Shown here one piece after another: positions 8,302 through 17,157 of a DNA stretch of 64,000 bases; position 1 is the first letter of the stretch; each line of letters opens with the position of its first letter. The notes below the pieces were generated by a model. The model had not been told where the DNA came from. It made no database searches and saw nothing but the letters and a program-made list of their open reading frames with translations. Source of the stretch: an uncultured Chloroflexota bacterium (GTDB taxonomy: Bacteria > Chloroflexota > Anaerolineae > Aggregatilineales > Phototrophicaceae). Location: contig CALJKV010000040.1 in NCBI GenBank assembly GCA_937974245.1, positions 1-64,000 on the forward strand, in the 5' to 3' direction. The translations under genes were made by a program, and so were the position numbers.

Positions 8302-9318
8302 TTAAGATTGTGTCCTTTCGCCGTAAGCAGCGATTCTGAGTACATTCACTGCACCGGGGCGTATCCGTATCTGGCTGGTATCGGACGGGCGGAGCGCAGC
8401 CAGCGGGTTGCCATCGGCACACAGTACAGCCGGGTAATCCAGCCCGGTAACCTGAATCACATCGTCCTTCAGCAAGCTGACATAAGTCGAATGAACCGGC
8501 TCTGTTTGCAGATGTTCCGTGAGGTCGAGGCTGGTACAAACCAGCGCCTGTGCGCAGACTACACACCCTGCTGGCGCTCCCGCCACCGATGAAAGCCCGG
8601 CGCCACCAATGATCGCTTTGCCAAAGAAACATTCATAATGGGTGAACCCCGCGACCACTGTGCCAACGCTCTGGCCGGAGCCAACGAGAATCTCGCCCCG
8701 TTGGTTGTGCTTGGTCACTCGCGCCGCATCATTGCCGATAGGACGCGGTTTACCCGGTATCTGCCGGGATCCCATGAAGGCATTGGCATCTAAATCCTGG
8801 TATGCGCCATCCACTGTGCCGACGATGGTGGCACCGATGACGACATCGTTGAATGCCAGCGCCATCACCTGACCGTTATGGCTGGTTTCCAGAGCGCTGA
8901 TCTGTTCGATATGAAAATCGCAATCATACAGGTCATCAACCTGTGCCGCTTTACAGGTAACCAGATCGCCGGCATTGATCGAGCCAGCGCCAACCCCCAA
9001 AATAGGACAGTTGGAACCGGCCTGGTAAATGGCAAAAGCTATATCGGACAGTGTGCCATCGCCGCCAATGACGACCAGCGCGTCAACACCTTCCTGGAGC
9101 GCAGCAGCGGCTACTGCCTGGGAAGCAGCCCGGCCTGTCCGTGATGGAATCGCCAGAACACGAGCTGAAGCAATCGCTTCTCCGCCCAATGATCCAGGGC
9201 CGGCCAAAACCGTTTCCACGCGCAGCACCTGCACCAATCGCTGTGCGATACGCAGGTTGTGAGCTGCCCCCTGCCCTGATTTTGGATTTACGATCAGGCC
9301 AATCTTCCTGAGTCTCAC
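8302..9318 (-). CDS. ATP-NAD kinase-like protein
   Basis: A 338-residue protein of the NAD kinase/diacylglycerol kinase fold. It opens with KIGLIVNPKSGQG and has the nucleotide-binding signature VVIGGDGTLSDIA around residue 105, followed by GVGAGSINAGD. It resembles the ATP-NAD-kinase-like proteins (AcoX type) found in catabolic operons rather than housekeeping NAD kinase. The start is a GTG at 9318 with AGAAGGG eight bases upstream; a longer reading would overlap the aldolase gene. Its neighbours, an ADP-ribosylglycohydrolase and an aldolase, suggest phosphorylation of a sugar or a nucleotide-derived substrate. The real substrate is unknown. Confidence 0.7.
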   Translation of the reverse strand: MRLRKIGLIVNPKSGQGAAHNLRIAQRLVQVLRVETVLAGPGSLGGEAIASARVLAIPSRTGRAASQAVAAAALQEGVDALVVIGGDGTLSDIAFAIYQAGSNCPILGVGAGSINAGDLVTCKAAQVDDLYDCDFHIEQISALETSHNGQVMALAFNDVVIGATIVGTVDGAYQDLDANAFMGSRQIPGKPRPIGNDAARVTKHNQRGEILVGSGQSVGTVVAGFTHYECFFGKAIIGGAGLSSVAGAPAGCVVCAQALVCTSLDLTEHLQTEPVHSTYVSLLKDDVIQVTGLDYPAVLCADGNPLAALRPSDTSQIRIRPGAVNVLRIAAYGERTQS

Positions 9319-9377
9319 CGAATCTACCCTTCTCGAATTAAGAACGGTTGATGCGTTTATGCGGGTTTCTTTAATCT

Positions 9378-10127
9378 TCAACCATGAACTGCTTTCACAA
9401 TCGTACGTGTGGTCTCGGCGGGCGTGTCGGATTGCCATACATTGCGGCCTATGGCGACCCCCGCGCTCCCTGCCGCTAATGCATCATGAATTTCGGTCAG
9501 CACGCTATCCGGTGACTTCGCGCTACCCCCCAGTACCAGTACCGGGGCAAAACAGCTTTCTGTCACTTCGGCATAGGCTTCTGGCGTGCCAACATATTTG
9601 GTTTTGATGATGTCCGCCCCCAGTTCCGCGCCGACACGCGCTGCTAATGCCACCTGTTCGACGGTAGGCTTACCCATAAATCCTAATGGCAGCATCTCCG
9701 CCATGAGCGGCATCCCGAGAATCCGGCATTCCGCCGCCACCTGTCCAAGTGTTCGCAGGCTGTCACTTTCATCTGGCGTGCCGCAGAAGCCCATCACGGC
9801 TACGGCGTCCGCACCCAGACGTAAGGCATCTTCAACCGACGCGATCAGGTGCATAGCGCCAAAACTGTCGCTGAGCGTGGTCGCGCCTCCATCCAGGCGG
9901 ATAATCAGCCCTAGCTTGCCGACATCCGCCGCAAAATGGGCGGCAATCCCCGGTGTGGTTAAGATCGCGTCCGCCCCACCTTTGCGGATTTGCTGAAGCA
10001 GCTGTCCGGGTTTTTTTAATCCCGCCAGAGGTGTCATTCCAGGTAAACCATGATCCATCGCAACAACCACAGCCCGCCCATCCTGGGCAAAAATGTGGTT
10101 CATACGGATCGTTTTCGCAGCGCTCAT
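9378..10127 (-). CDS. Class I aldolase, LsrF/FbaB (DeoC-like) family
   Basis: A 249-residue TIM-barrel aldolase. Motifs are VVVAMDHGLPG near the N-terminus, LIIRLDGG, and ADIIKTKYVG, whose first Lys is the Schiff-base residue of this family, then VLVLGGSAK and GVAIGRNVWQ (phosphate-binding loop). The family includes LsrF, archaeal-type fructose-bisphosphate aldolase and amino-dideoxy-heptulosonate synthase. With a SorC regulator next to it, as in lsr operons, it probably cleaves or thiolyses a phosphorylated ketose. No LsrK or LsrACDB equivalents are present, so AI-2 uptake is not supported. Confidence 0.8.
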   Translation of the reverse strand: MSAAKTIRMNHIFAQDGRAVVVAMDHGLPGMTPLAGLKKPGQLLQQIRKGGADAILTTPGIAAHFAADVGKLGLIIRLDGGATTLSDSFGAMHLIASVEDALRLGADAVAVMGFCGTPDESDSLRTLGQVAAECRILGMPLMAEMLPLGFMGKPTVEQVALAARVGAELGADIIKTKYVGTPEAYAEVTESCFAPVLVLGGSAKSPDSVLTEIHDALAAGSAGVAIGRNVWQSDTPAETTRTIVKAVHG

Positions 10128-10143
10128 TGCTTTGTGTCCTGAT

Positions 10144-11112
10144 CTAGTCTTCGATTAAAGGAAGTATCTGGCGAACGGCTGCTTCATCGGTGATTAGGGT
10201 GTTGATGAAGCCGCCCCGTGCGGCACCGATAATAGCGCTGGCTTTGGCAGCCCCTCCCGCCACGCCGATCCGGTGTGGAATCTTTTTCAAGCGGTCTAAT
10301 TCAATACTGATGACATGTTCCAGCCCGTTGTTAACGACATTGCCATCCATATCGAAGAAACGCATACAGATGTCGCCCACCGCGTTCATGTCCCGCAACC
10401 GGTCATATACATTGCCTGTCATGTAGTCGGCAAAAAGCATCTGCACATCTTCACCCAGATCAATATTGCCGATGCCGACCAGGGCAACGTCCACTTCGTT
10501 CCACAGAGTTGTGATCGGTACGATGTCCCGAGAAGCCATCAACGCGCTATAAATCGCTGCATCTTCCACCAGCGCCGGGGCATAGAGGGTTTTCCATGTG
10601 CCGCCAAATTTCTCACTGAATGTGCGTGCCATCGCATGAACCTGGAAACTAGGCGTGATCTGCCCCAGCCCGCCCATGAACGGCACAATGGTGAGGTCAC
10701 GGGTAGGTTCGGCTTCCAGAGCCTGCGCCACTTCGTACAGTGTGCGTCCCCAGCCGATGCCCAGCGTTGTACCCTGGCGCAGCGCGGAACCCAGGTAGTG
10801 GGCGGCGGCATAACCAAGACGTTTGCGAATATGTGTTGGCTCATTGCTCTGCCCAGCTACCACGATGACTGTCGAAAGCCCCAGTTTGAGTTGGAGCGTG
10901 TTAGCGAGTGTTTCCACGCTTTCAAAAGGATTGATGACGGAGATTTGTACGATGCCTTCTTCACGGGCTTCCTGCAACAGTCTCAATACTTTCGAGCGGG
11001 AAAGCCCCATCACATCGGCAATCTCAAGTTGAGTCTTGCCCTCCAGATAATAGAGTTCAGCGACGGTGTGTATCAGGCGCAAATGGTCGGAGGCAGTATA
11101 GTTTCTTGTCAT
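10144..11112 (-). CDS. SorC/DeoR-type sugar-binding transcriptional regulator
   Basis: A 322-residue regulator. The N-terminal helix-turn-helix covers about residues 10-60 (EGKTQLEIADVMGLSRSKVLRLL). The rest is the SorC sugar-binding domain, with TTLGIGWGRTLYEVA, VPFMGGLG and the C-terminal GVAGGAAKASAIIGA block. The effector is expected to be a phosphorylated sugar. The ATG at 11112 is used because the helix-turn-helix starts shortly after it. It is the first gene of the minus-strand operon running to 2131 and probably controls it. A direct repeat, CAAATG spaced 13 bases apart (11119-11137), lies just upstream and could be an autoregulatory site. Confidence 0.88.
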   Translation of the reverse strand: MTRNYTASDHLRLIHTVAELYYLEGKTQLEIADVMGLSRSKVLRLLQEAREEGIVQISVINPFESVETLANTLQLKLGLSTVIVVAGQSNEPTHIRKRLGYAAAHYLGSALRQGTTLGIGWGRTLYEVAQALEAEPTRDLTIVPFMGGLGQITPSFQVHAMARTFSEKFGGTWKTLYAPALVEDAAIYSALMASRDIVPITTLWNEVDVALVGIGNIDLGEDVQMLFADYMTGNVYDRLRDMNAVGDICMRFFDMDGNVVNNGLEHVISIELDRLKKIPHRIGVAGGAAKASAIIGAARGGFINTLITDEAAVRQILPLIED

Positions 11113-11567
11113 AGTGAGCAAATGTCCATTACAAATGTTCAGATTGAGTATAACGCGATTGCAGAACCTGTCAAATTTTACCCTGCTATTCAATCGGTGT
11201 TGTCGAGTTGCAGGGGATCCCGGCCTGTGAGAACACAAAATATTATCATAGGGTTATACAGCTAAGGGAAGAAGCATGAAAATTCGGCTGAAGCCCCAGC
11301 GATGAAGGACATCCTTAAGGCCGACCGTTAAACCCTGGAAGATAAAGATGATGCCAGGCAATTATCACTCGCGCCGGTGTCACGGCTGGAATGGATGGCA
11401 AACGTATGGGCGGGGAACTGGTCGAACATAATCGTTTGGCCTTCCAGTACTGCCAGACTCCTGGCCCTTTGCGTTTTGTCCGCCAGTGGTTCATATTTTG
11501 GGCTATAATGAGTCCTGAATTACTCGAATAGATCGTCCCCAAAATCCACCCAAGCGGAGTGTACAGC
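11113..11567. promoter_or_regulatory. Divergent control region, SorC operon and cyclase
   Basis: A 455-base gene-free stretch. It holds the CAAATG direct repeat at 11119-11137 next to the SorC gene, and a good -10 candidate TATAAT at 11504-11509 for the cyclase, without a convincing -35. Open frames here (for example on the minus strand at 11315-11584) have no recognisable protein features. Confidence 0.4.
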
Positions 11568-13061
11568 ATGGCGATTATCATCAATGAATCGGTTCTGGAA
11601 GATAAGCTGACTCAACTGGAGCAGGCACATCAATGGAACCCTCGTGTTGTGTCGCGTCTGGAAAATACGATTCGAACGGCGGATGATTATGACCTGTTTC
11701 GGATTAATCCGATCCAGTACGCAACCGACCGAAATATGGATGAGCAGGAAGCCATTGATTTATTCCTGCACGGCACCAAGCTGGGTTTATTCGAACTGGA
11801 ATGGCATCTGGTGTGTGCCTTCTGTGCGCACGTCGTCGAAAGCCTGAGCGAATTATCGAGTATCCATTCCCATTACAAATGTTCATTCTGCCAGGCAGAA
11901 AACGATGTTGCGTTGGACGATTATATCCAGATCGCGTTCACGATTTCGCCCCAGGTGCGCAGTATCCGGTTTCATCAACCGGAACAACTCGATATCGAAG
12001 AGTATTATCTGAAGTATCACTTCGCCAAAGGTCTTCAGCCCTTCCCAAATGGCATGACACTACAGCAGGTAGGGGATTTGATTACCCGCTATATGAAATA
12101 TGTTGAACCCAATGAACGAGTTGTCGTTGAGACTGAAATCACACCCGGTATGTTACAGGCAAAAGACCTGCGCCACCGCGCATCACTGGTGTTCTTTTTG
12201 CAGGAACATCAGGCCGATATGGAAGCCATTCCCATTCATTTAACGGACGGCAAATTTCATGCTGCTGGCCGCACCCTGGCCCCGCGAACGGTTGAGCAGA
12301 CGGCGGCAACCTTCCAGTTTGGAGCGACAGACGAACTTGAAAGCGGTAAGGTGCAGATTGAATTTACCAATATGATGGACAGGCGCAGCCCATTGTGGAT
12401 CATGCACTACCCCGCCGACTTTGAGTCGTTTTATGTCAGTTTTAACCCTTTTCTATCGGGTAAACGCCTGCTGACGACGCAGACCTTTCGTGATTTATTC
12501 CGCACAGAGACTCTGAGTGTTGACGAGGGGATTGCTGTTAAGGACATCACGTTTCTGTTCACTGATCTAAAAGGCTCAACTGATATGTATGATCGTATCG
12601 GAGATTTAAATGCCTATTATCTGGTACGCCAGCACTTCGATACCCTCATAACGGCCATTACCAATAATCATGGCGCAATCGTGAAGACGATTGGTGATGC
12701 CGTAATGGCTACCTTCTTATCGCCATCGGACGCAGTAAAGTCGGCTCTGGATATGTTACAGGGGTTGGATGAATTCAATAAGACGATTTCAGTGCCTTTA
12801 TACCTCAAGATTGGCATTCATAGTGGGCCTTCGATTGCCGTGACCCTGAATGAGCGGTTGGATTATTTCGGACAAACTGTAAATATAGCGGCGAGAATAC
12901 AAGGTTTGGCAGGAGCCAGCGAAATATATGTCAGTCACTTGGCACAGAGCCATCCAGAGGTCGCGGGTTTATTAACCAATTGCCACGTTACTAAGGAACA
13001 GGTCGTTCTTAAGGGAGTAAGTGGCAAAACTGATGTCTATAAGATTTTACTAAAGCAATGA
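11568..13061 (+). CDS. Class III adenylate/guanylate cyclase with zinc-ribbon-containing N-terminus
   Basis: A 497-residue protein. The C-terminal cyclase domain (about 325-490) has both metal Asp residues, in TFLFTDLKGST and in KTIGDAVMATF, and the NIAARIQG transition-state Arg. It should therefore be catalytically competent. The N-terminal 320 residues resemble the DUF5939-type region often joined to such cyclases. They contain two CxxC pairs (CAFC and CSFC, about residues 83-112) that look like a zinc ribbon. ATG 11568 is preferred over GTG 11559 because GCGGAG lies eight bases before it. The protein is soluble and has no visible membrane helix. It may link a signal sensed by the N-terminus to cAMP. 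Confidence 0.85.
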   Translation: MAIIINESVLEDKLTQLEQAHQWNPRVVSRLENTIRTADDYDLFRINPIQYATDRNMDEQEAIDLFLHGTKLGLFELEWHLVCAFCAHVVESLSELSSIHSHYKCSFCQAENDVALDDYIQIAFTISPQVRSIRFHQPEQLDIEEYYLKYHFAKGLQPFPNGMTLQQVGDLITRYMKYVEPNERVVVETEITPGMLQAKDLRHRASLVFFLQEHQADMEAIPIHLTDGKFHAAGRTLAPRTVEQTAATFQFGATDELESGKVQIEFTNMMDRRSPLWIMHYPADFESFYVSFNPFLSGKRLLTTQTFRDLFRTETLSVDEGIAVKDITFLFTDLKGSTDMYDRIGDLNAYYLVRQHFDTLITAITNNHGAIVKTIGDAVMATFLSPSDAVKSALDMLQGLDEFNKTISVPLYLKIGIHSGPSIAVTLNERLDYFGQTVNIAARIQGLAGASEIYVSHLAQSHPEVAGLLTNCHVTKEQVVLKGVSGKTDVYKILLKQ

Positions 13062-13299
13062 CATCAGCAGTAGTTTTTCTGCATGGTGTTATGATTGTGC
13101 AAGACAAACCTTTAGGCGTAATCGTTGGCCCGGGTTAGTCTCCGCGCATCATGCTGTCTGTACCGTCCCTGCTACCAGTGTGCCGGATGGGTTTACAAAG
13201 TGCCAGCGCCACAGGATCACCGAAACCCGATGGCGGCATACGACAGATTCTTGGGCTGCACTCCTCAGCTGGCCGCCAAACCGGAGGAAGGTCATCCAG

Positions 13300-14310
13300 C
13301 TACACCATGCGAAAGTGAACTTTCATACGTTTGGGGTCTTTTTCCGCAAACTCCAGCCCGCGCCCAAACTCATCCAGCGGCAGTTCATGCGAAATCAACG
13401 GTTCAACCTGGATCACACCGCTTTGCACCAGCGCGATACTCTGCGGGAACGTGCGATTCACGGCAAAACTACCGATAATTTTTAAGTCGCGTCGAAAGAC
13501 CTCATAAGCCGGGAATTTGACGAATGACCCCACAGGCGTCACCCCAAACACCCAGATTTTCCCACGTGGCTTCGCATACTGGAACGTGCTTTCCAGCACA
13601 GCGGGAATCCCGGTCGCATCCACCACAATATCGAAACCATCCGGCGATAGTGCCTTCAAGCGTGATGCCTGGGACTCATCAGCCAGAACGGCGGCGGATA
13701 CACCGAGGTTTTCCGCCATAGTCAAGCGCCAGGGCGCGACATCTGTTACGACGACCTGCGCCGCGCCCGCACTCCGCAGCCCCTGCGCGACGAGACACCC
13801 CATTGGCCCAGCCCCTAACACCAGTGCGCTGTTACCGGCCTGCGCTTCAACCTGCTTGAGTCCCCACACAACACACGCCAAAGGCTCAATCAACGCGGCG
13901 GCGGAGTAACTCATCTCGCCAATGTCAAAGACATTGCCTTCCGGGGCGATAACATATTCAGCAAATGCGCCGTTCTGGGTGACACCGATAGCCCGCAGAT
14001 TACGGCACTGGTTCGGCTCATTTTGCTGGCAGTAACTGCACCGGTTACAAGGAATGTTCGGATCGGCAGTGACCCGATCCCCGACTTTGAAATTACGAAC
14101 GTTCGCACCCACACCCACGACTTCACCGCTGAATTCATGGCCGGGTGTTAAGGGATAAGTTGCTTCGTACTCCCCTTTGAAGATGTGCAAATCAGTACCA
14201 CAGATGCCCGCCGCATGGACTTTGATGAGGACATCATCCGCGCCAGTGACGGGTTCCGGGATATTCACAACTCGCGCCGCAAGTGGGCGCTCAATCTGTG
14301 CCGCTTTCAT
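13300..14310 (-). CDS. Zinc-dependent polyol dehydrogenase (sorbitol dehydrogenase type)
   Basis: A 336-residue medium-chain dehydrogenase. The catalytic zinc motif is CGTDLHIF with GHEFSGEVVGVG. The structural zinc quartet lies in CNRCSYCQQNEPNQC. The NAD site reads LGAGPMGCLVAQ. It is encoded with a short-chain dehydrogenase and a CUT1 transporter, the usual makeup of sorbitol/mannitol-type operons, where polyols are oxidised to ketoses. It is last in the minus-strand operon, 11 bases after the short-chain dehydrogenase. The 238 bases between this gene and the cyclase (13062-13299) show no gene or clear terminator. Confidence 0.87.
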   Translation of the reverse strand: MKAAQIERPLAARVVNIPEPVTGADDVLIKVHAAGICGTDLHIFKGEYEATYPLTPGHEFSGEVVGVGANVRNFKVGDRVTADPNIPCNRCSYCQQNEPNQCRNLRAIGVTQNGAFAEYVIAPEGNVFDIGEMSYSAAALIEPLACVVWGLKQVEAQAGNSALVLGAGPMGCLVAQGLRSAGAAQVVVTDVAPWRLTMAENLGVSAAVLADESQASRLKALSPDGFDIVVDATGIPAVLESTFQYAKPRGKIWVFGVTPVGSFVKFPAYEVFRRDLKIIGSFAVNRTFPQSIALVQSGVIQVEPLISHELPLDEFGRGLEFAEKDPKRMKVHFRMV

Positions 14311-14321
14311 CGTTTATGCTC

Positions 14322-15131
14322 CTACCACGCGCAGTAACCACCATCAACAATCATATCATTCCCGGTCATGAAATCGGAAGCTTCGGCTGCCAGGTAGACT
14401 ACCGCTCCTTGCAGGTCGGTGACTTCGCCCATGCGGTTCATCGGCGTGAGTCGCATCCAATGGGGTAACATCTCCTTGCCAATTGGCGTACTCAGCAGAT
14501 CATCCACTAATTGAGTGCGCGTATACCCGGCGCTGATGCTGTTGACGCGCAGGCCACGCGGCGCCCATTCTGCGGCCAGGCTGCGGGTCAGGTGGATAAC
14601 ACCGGCTTTCGAGGCATTATAATGTGCCTGGTTCTGTGGCGTATTCGAGATATGCCCCGACATAGACGCCATGTTGATGATTTTGCCATAACCGGCAGGC
14701 AGCATCACACGTGCCTCGGCCTGGCAACACAGGAATATCCCTTTGAGGTTGATATCCATCAGGCGATCCCAGTCAGCTTCGCTCATATCTTCGGCATTCA
14801 CCCACTGTCCGATACCGGCATTATTGACGCCAATTGTCAGTTTGCCCCATTTGGCGATAATCGCATCCACCATCGCCTGGACCTCAGCGGCTTTGGTGAC
14901 ATCAACCTGAATAGCGATGGCATCAACGTTTTTTGCGCGTAGTTCTTCAGCAACCGCGCTCGCGGTTTTCAGCGAAATATCCGCGACGGCCACCGCCGCG
15001 CCAGCTTCGCCCAAAGCGTGGGCATACGCCCGCCCGATACCCTGCCCGCCGCCGGTAACAACGGCCACGCGGTCATTGAGGCGGAATCGTTCCAGAATTG
15101 GTTTAGCATTCAATACGGGGTCTTGTGTCAT
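14322..15131 (-). CDS. Short-chain dehydrogenase/reductase (polyol dehydrogenase-like)
   Basis: A 269-residue classical SDR. The cofactor motif is TGGGQGIGRAYA, then NNAG. The catalytic Ser lies in MASMSGHIS and the Tyr/Lys pair in YNASK. The C-terminal substrate lid is YTRTQLVDD, ending in the usual DGGYCAW. The position between the transporter and a zinc polyol dehydrogenase suggests it oxidises a sugar alcohol or an intermediate of it with NAD, rather than acting in fatty-acid synthesis. Confidence 0.88.
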   Translation of the reverse strand: MTQDPVLNAKPILERFRLNDRVAVVTGGGQGIGRAYAHALGEAGAAVAVADISLKTASAVAEELRAKNVDAIAIQVDVTKAAEVQAMVDAIIAKWGKLTIGVNNAGIGQWVNAEDMSEADWDRLMDINLKGIFLCCQAEARVMLPAGYGKIINMASMSGHISNTPQNQAHYNASKAGVIHLTRSLAAEWAPRGLRVNSISAGYTRTQLVDDLLSTPIGKEMLPHWMRLTPMNRMGEVTDLQGAVVYLAAEASDFMTGNDMIVDGGYCAW

Positions 15132-15186
15132 TGTGATTTACTTTCATTTTCACCGCACGGCGCGGCGATTATCATACATACTCAAT

Positions 15187-15209
15187 CGAAGGCGGCAGCA
15201 CCGCCTTCG
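15187..15209 (-). terminator. Intercistronic hairpin
   Basis: A perfect 9-bp stem, CGAAGGCGG/CCGCCTTCG, around a 5-base loop, between the MalG-type permease and the short-chain dehydrogenase. No T-run follows on the minus strand, so it probably acts as an attenuator or mRNA stabiliser. Confidence 0.5.
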
Positions 15210-15248
15210 CAGCAAATTAATCGAAAATCTCAACTTCGTACAGTCGGC

Positions 15249-16070
15249 TTACTTCACAGCACCCGCCGTCAGCCCACGTACCAGGCTGTTCTGTGATACC
15301 CAACCGGCAATGACTACCGGCAGAGCGGTAATCGTCGCCGCCGCTGACATCTTGGCCCAGAACAAACCTTCTGAGGTTTTGAAAGACGCAATGAAGACCG
15401 ACAAAGGCGCGGCTTTCGTAATCGTCAGGTTAAAGGCCAGGAAAAACTCGTTCCAGGTGAAGATGAAGCACAACAAAATCGTCGCCATCAAGCCAGGCAG
15501 CGCCAGCGGCACAATGATATAGCGAAATTCCTGTATCAGCGTTACCCCGTCAATCTGTGATGCTTCCAAAATCTCATAGGGAATGTCGGATAGGAACGAA
15601 TGCATCATCCAGATTACCAGCGGGAGATTCATCGCGGTATACAACAATATCATCCCAAAATGGGTATCGAACAAATCCAGGTTCTGGAAGATGATATAAA
15701 GTGGCACGATCACGCCAACGGGCGGCAGCATACGGGTAGACATGATCCACATCAGCGTGAAGTTGCTGCGCTTGGTTGGATGGAAGGCCAGGGTATAAGC
15801 TGCCGGTACCCCCAAGAGCAGGGCTACAGCGGTCGAAAAACCCGTAATTGCCAGCGTGTTGACAAGCTGGCGGAAGTAGCCTGACTGCGCTAAGGCAATG
15901 TTATAGTTTTCCAGCGTAGGTTGGAAGACCACCAATGGTGGATATATGAACGCATCGGCCTCAGTCTTAAAGGATGTCAGCACCATCCAGAAAATCGGGA
16001 AAAAGACGACAATGGCGATGACGACTGTCATCACGGACAGGAAATGCCCGCCTAGTTTTCGGCTTGTCAT
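15249..16070 (-). CDS. Carbohydrate ABC transporter permease (MalG type)
   Basis: A 273-residue permease with six membrane segments, starting with a short cytoplasmic tail and FPIFWMVLTSFKTEADAF, typical of MalG-like subunits. The EAA loop (PYEILEASQIDGVTLIQEFRYI) is near residue 190 and is followed by two helices. Its ATG overlaps the stop of the MalF-type gene by four bases, implying coupled translation. Together they form the channel of a polyol-type CUT1 importer. Confidence 0.88.
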   Translation of the reverse strand: MTSRKLGGHFLSVMTVVIAIVVFFPIFWMVLTSFKTEADAFIYPPLVVFQPTLENYNIALAQSGYFRQLVNTLAITGFSTAVALLLGVPAAYTLAFHPTKRSNFTLMWIMSTRMLPPVGVIVPLYIIFQNLDLFDTHFGMILLYTAMNLPLVIWMMHSFLSDIPYEILEASQIDGVTLIQEFRYIIVPLALPGLMATILLCFIFTWNEFFLAFNLTITKAAPLSVFIASFKTSEGLFWAKMSAAATITALPVVIAGWVSQNSLVRGLTAGAVK

Positions 16071-16993
16071 GCGGCCTCCTTATTCTGCTGTGTGCCGCTG
16101 CGTGTGATCCGCAAAAAGACGATGGTAACAATGTTAGCGAGAATCACGGCAAAGACCCCATAGGCGCTCGAACGTCCGATATTCCAGCGCAGAAAGGCTT
16201 CTTTATAAATATCAAACGTGAGTGTTGTGGTATCAATCGCGGGGCCGCCGGTGGTAGTTACAAAAATCTCCCCGAAGATATTCAGGACGAACAGGACTTC
16301 GAGCAGCACACCGATTTCGATATAGCGACGCAGGTGGGGCACGATAATATACAGGAAAATCTCAATCGGCCCGGCTCCATCAATCTGTGCCGCTTCAATA
16401 TACTCCTGTGAGAGTGATTGAAGCCCTGCCAACAGGATAAGCATCATGAAGGGCGTCCATTCCCAGGTGACAATCACAACGATTGAAAACATGGGGTATG
16501 TATTGATCCAGTCAATACGCGGGCCGCCGATGGACACCAGAAATGAACTGATTAACCCGAAGGCCGGGTTAAACAGCATATTCTTCCACATCACCGCCGA
16601 GACAGTGGGCATAATCAAAAATGGCGTGATGAGCAACGTACGGGCGAGACCACGTCCCCGGAACTGCCGGTTAAGCAGGAGCGCCAGCATCATCCCAAAA
16701 ATCAGCGAGAACAATACGATCGAAAGCGAAAACACCAGCGTATTGCGGATGATGACTGGCATATCGGGGTTGGTGAAAAAGTCTACGAAATTCTGGAAGG
16801 CCACAAAACGTGTACGGTCGGGGCGCAGCAAATTCCAGTTTGAGAAACTATAGATGAGTGTGAATACTACAGGAATTTGTGTCAGGACGATCAGGTAGAT
16901 GATCGCCGGGCGGGCAAGTTTCTGGCGCAGATATGATTTGTCAGGGGGTCTTGCCGTCCCCGTTGTTGGGACTGAGTTCTGTAAAGTGGACAT
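16067..16993 (-). CDS. Carbohydrate ABC transporter permease (MalF type)
   Basis: A 308-residue membrane protein. After about 25 cytoplasmic residues, the first helix is PAIIYLIVLTQIPVVFTLIYSF. The periplasmic loop and helices 2-4 follow. The EAA loop (SQEYIEAAQIDGAGPIEIFLYI) lies around residues 205-225. It is the partner of the MalG-type protein at 15249-16070 and the substrate-binding protein at 17158-18519. The N-terminal FSNWNLLRPDRTRFVAFQN resembles sorbitol/mannitol permeases, in line with the polyol dehydrogenases downstream; that link is inference. Confidence 0.88.
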   Translation of the reverse strand: MSTLQNSVPTTGTARPPDKSYLRQKLARPAIIYLIVLTQIPVVFTLIYSFSNWNLLRPDRTRFVAFQNFVDFFTNPDMPVIIRNTLVFSLSIVLFSLIFGMMLALLLNRQFRGRGLARTLLITPFLIMPTVSAVMWKNMLFNPAFGLISSFLVSIGGPRIDWINTYPMFSIVVIVTWEWTPFMMLILLAGLQSLSQEYIEAAQIDGAGPIEIFLYIIVPHLRRYIEIGVLLEVLFVLNIFGEIFVTTTGGPAIDTTTLTFDIYKEAFLRWNIGRSSAYGVFAVILANIVTIVFLRITRSGTQQNKEAA

Positions 16994-17088
16994 ATAATGA
17001 TCGCTTCTCTTAGAAAAAATGCGTGCTGGGCATATTACACGGACGGCACAGCCAAAGAAATACTATTAGGGCACTGCGGGATTATCCG

Positions 17089-17119
17089 GGCAGAGGTCAA
17101 AAGGTGATTGACCTCTGCC
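17089..17119 (-). terminator. Strong hairpin after a substrate-binding-protein gene
   Basis: A perfect 12-bp stem, GGCAGAGGTCAA/TTGACCTCTGCC, with a 7-base loop. It lies about 40 bases after the stop of the substrate-binding protein and upstream of the permeases. It would protect or partly terminate the message, so that the binding protein is made in excess. Confidence 0.65.
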
Positions 17120-17157
17120 ACGATTTTATCATCAGTGAAACTATGCGGTGTTAAGAT

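Noticed and set aside
9378..11112. AI-2 (lsr) processing locus
   Set aside because: LsrF- and LsrR-like proteins are present, but there is no LsrK, LsrG or Lsr transporter.
10315..11265. Long plus-strand frame (316 codons) opposite the SorC regulator
   Set aside because: The minus frame encodes a clear helix-turn-helix and sugar-binding domain; the plus frame has no recognisable features.
11315..11584. Minus-strand open frame of 89 codons in the gap before the cyclase
   Set aside because: No binding site, no domain-like pattern, and it runs over the likely cyclase promoter and start.
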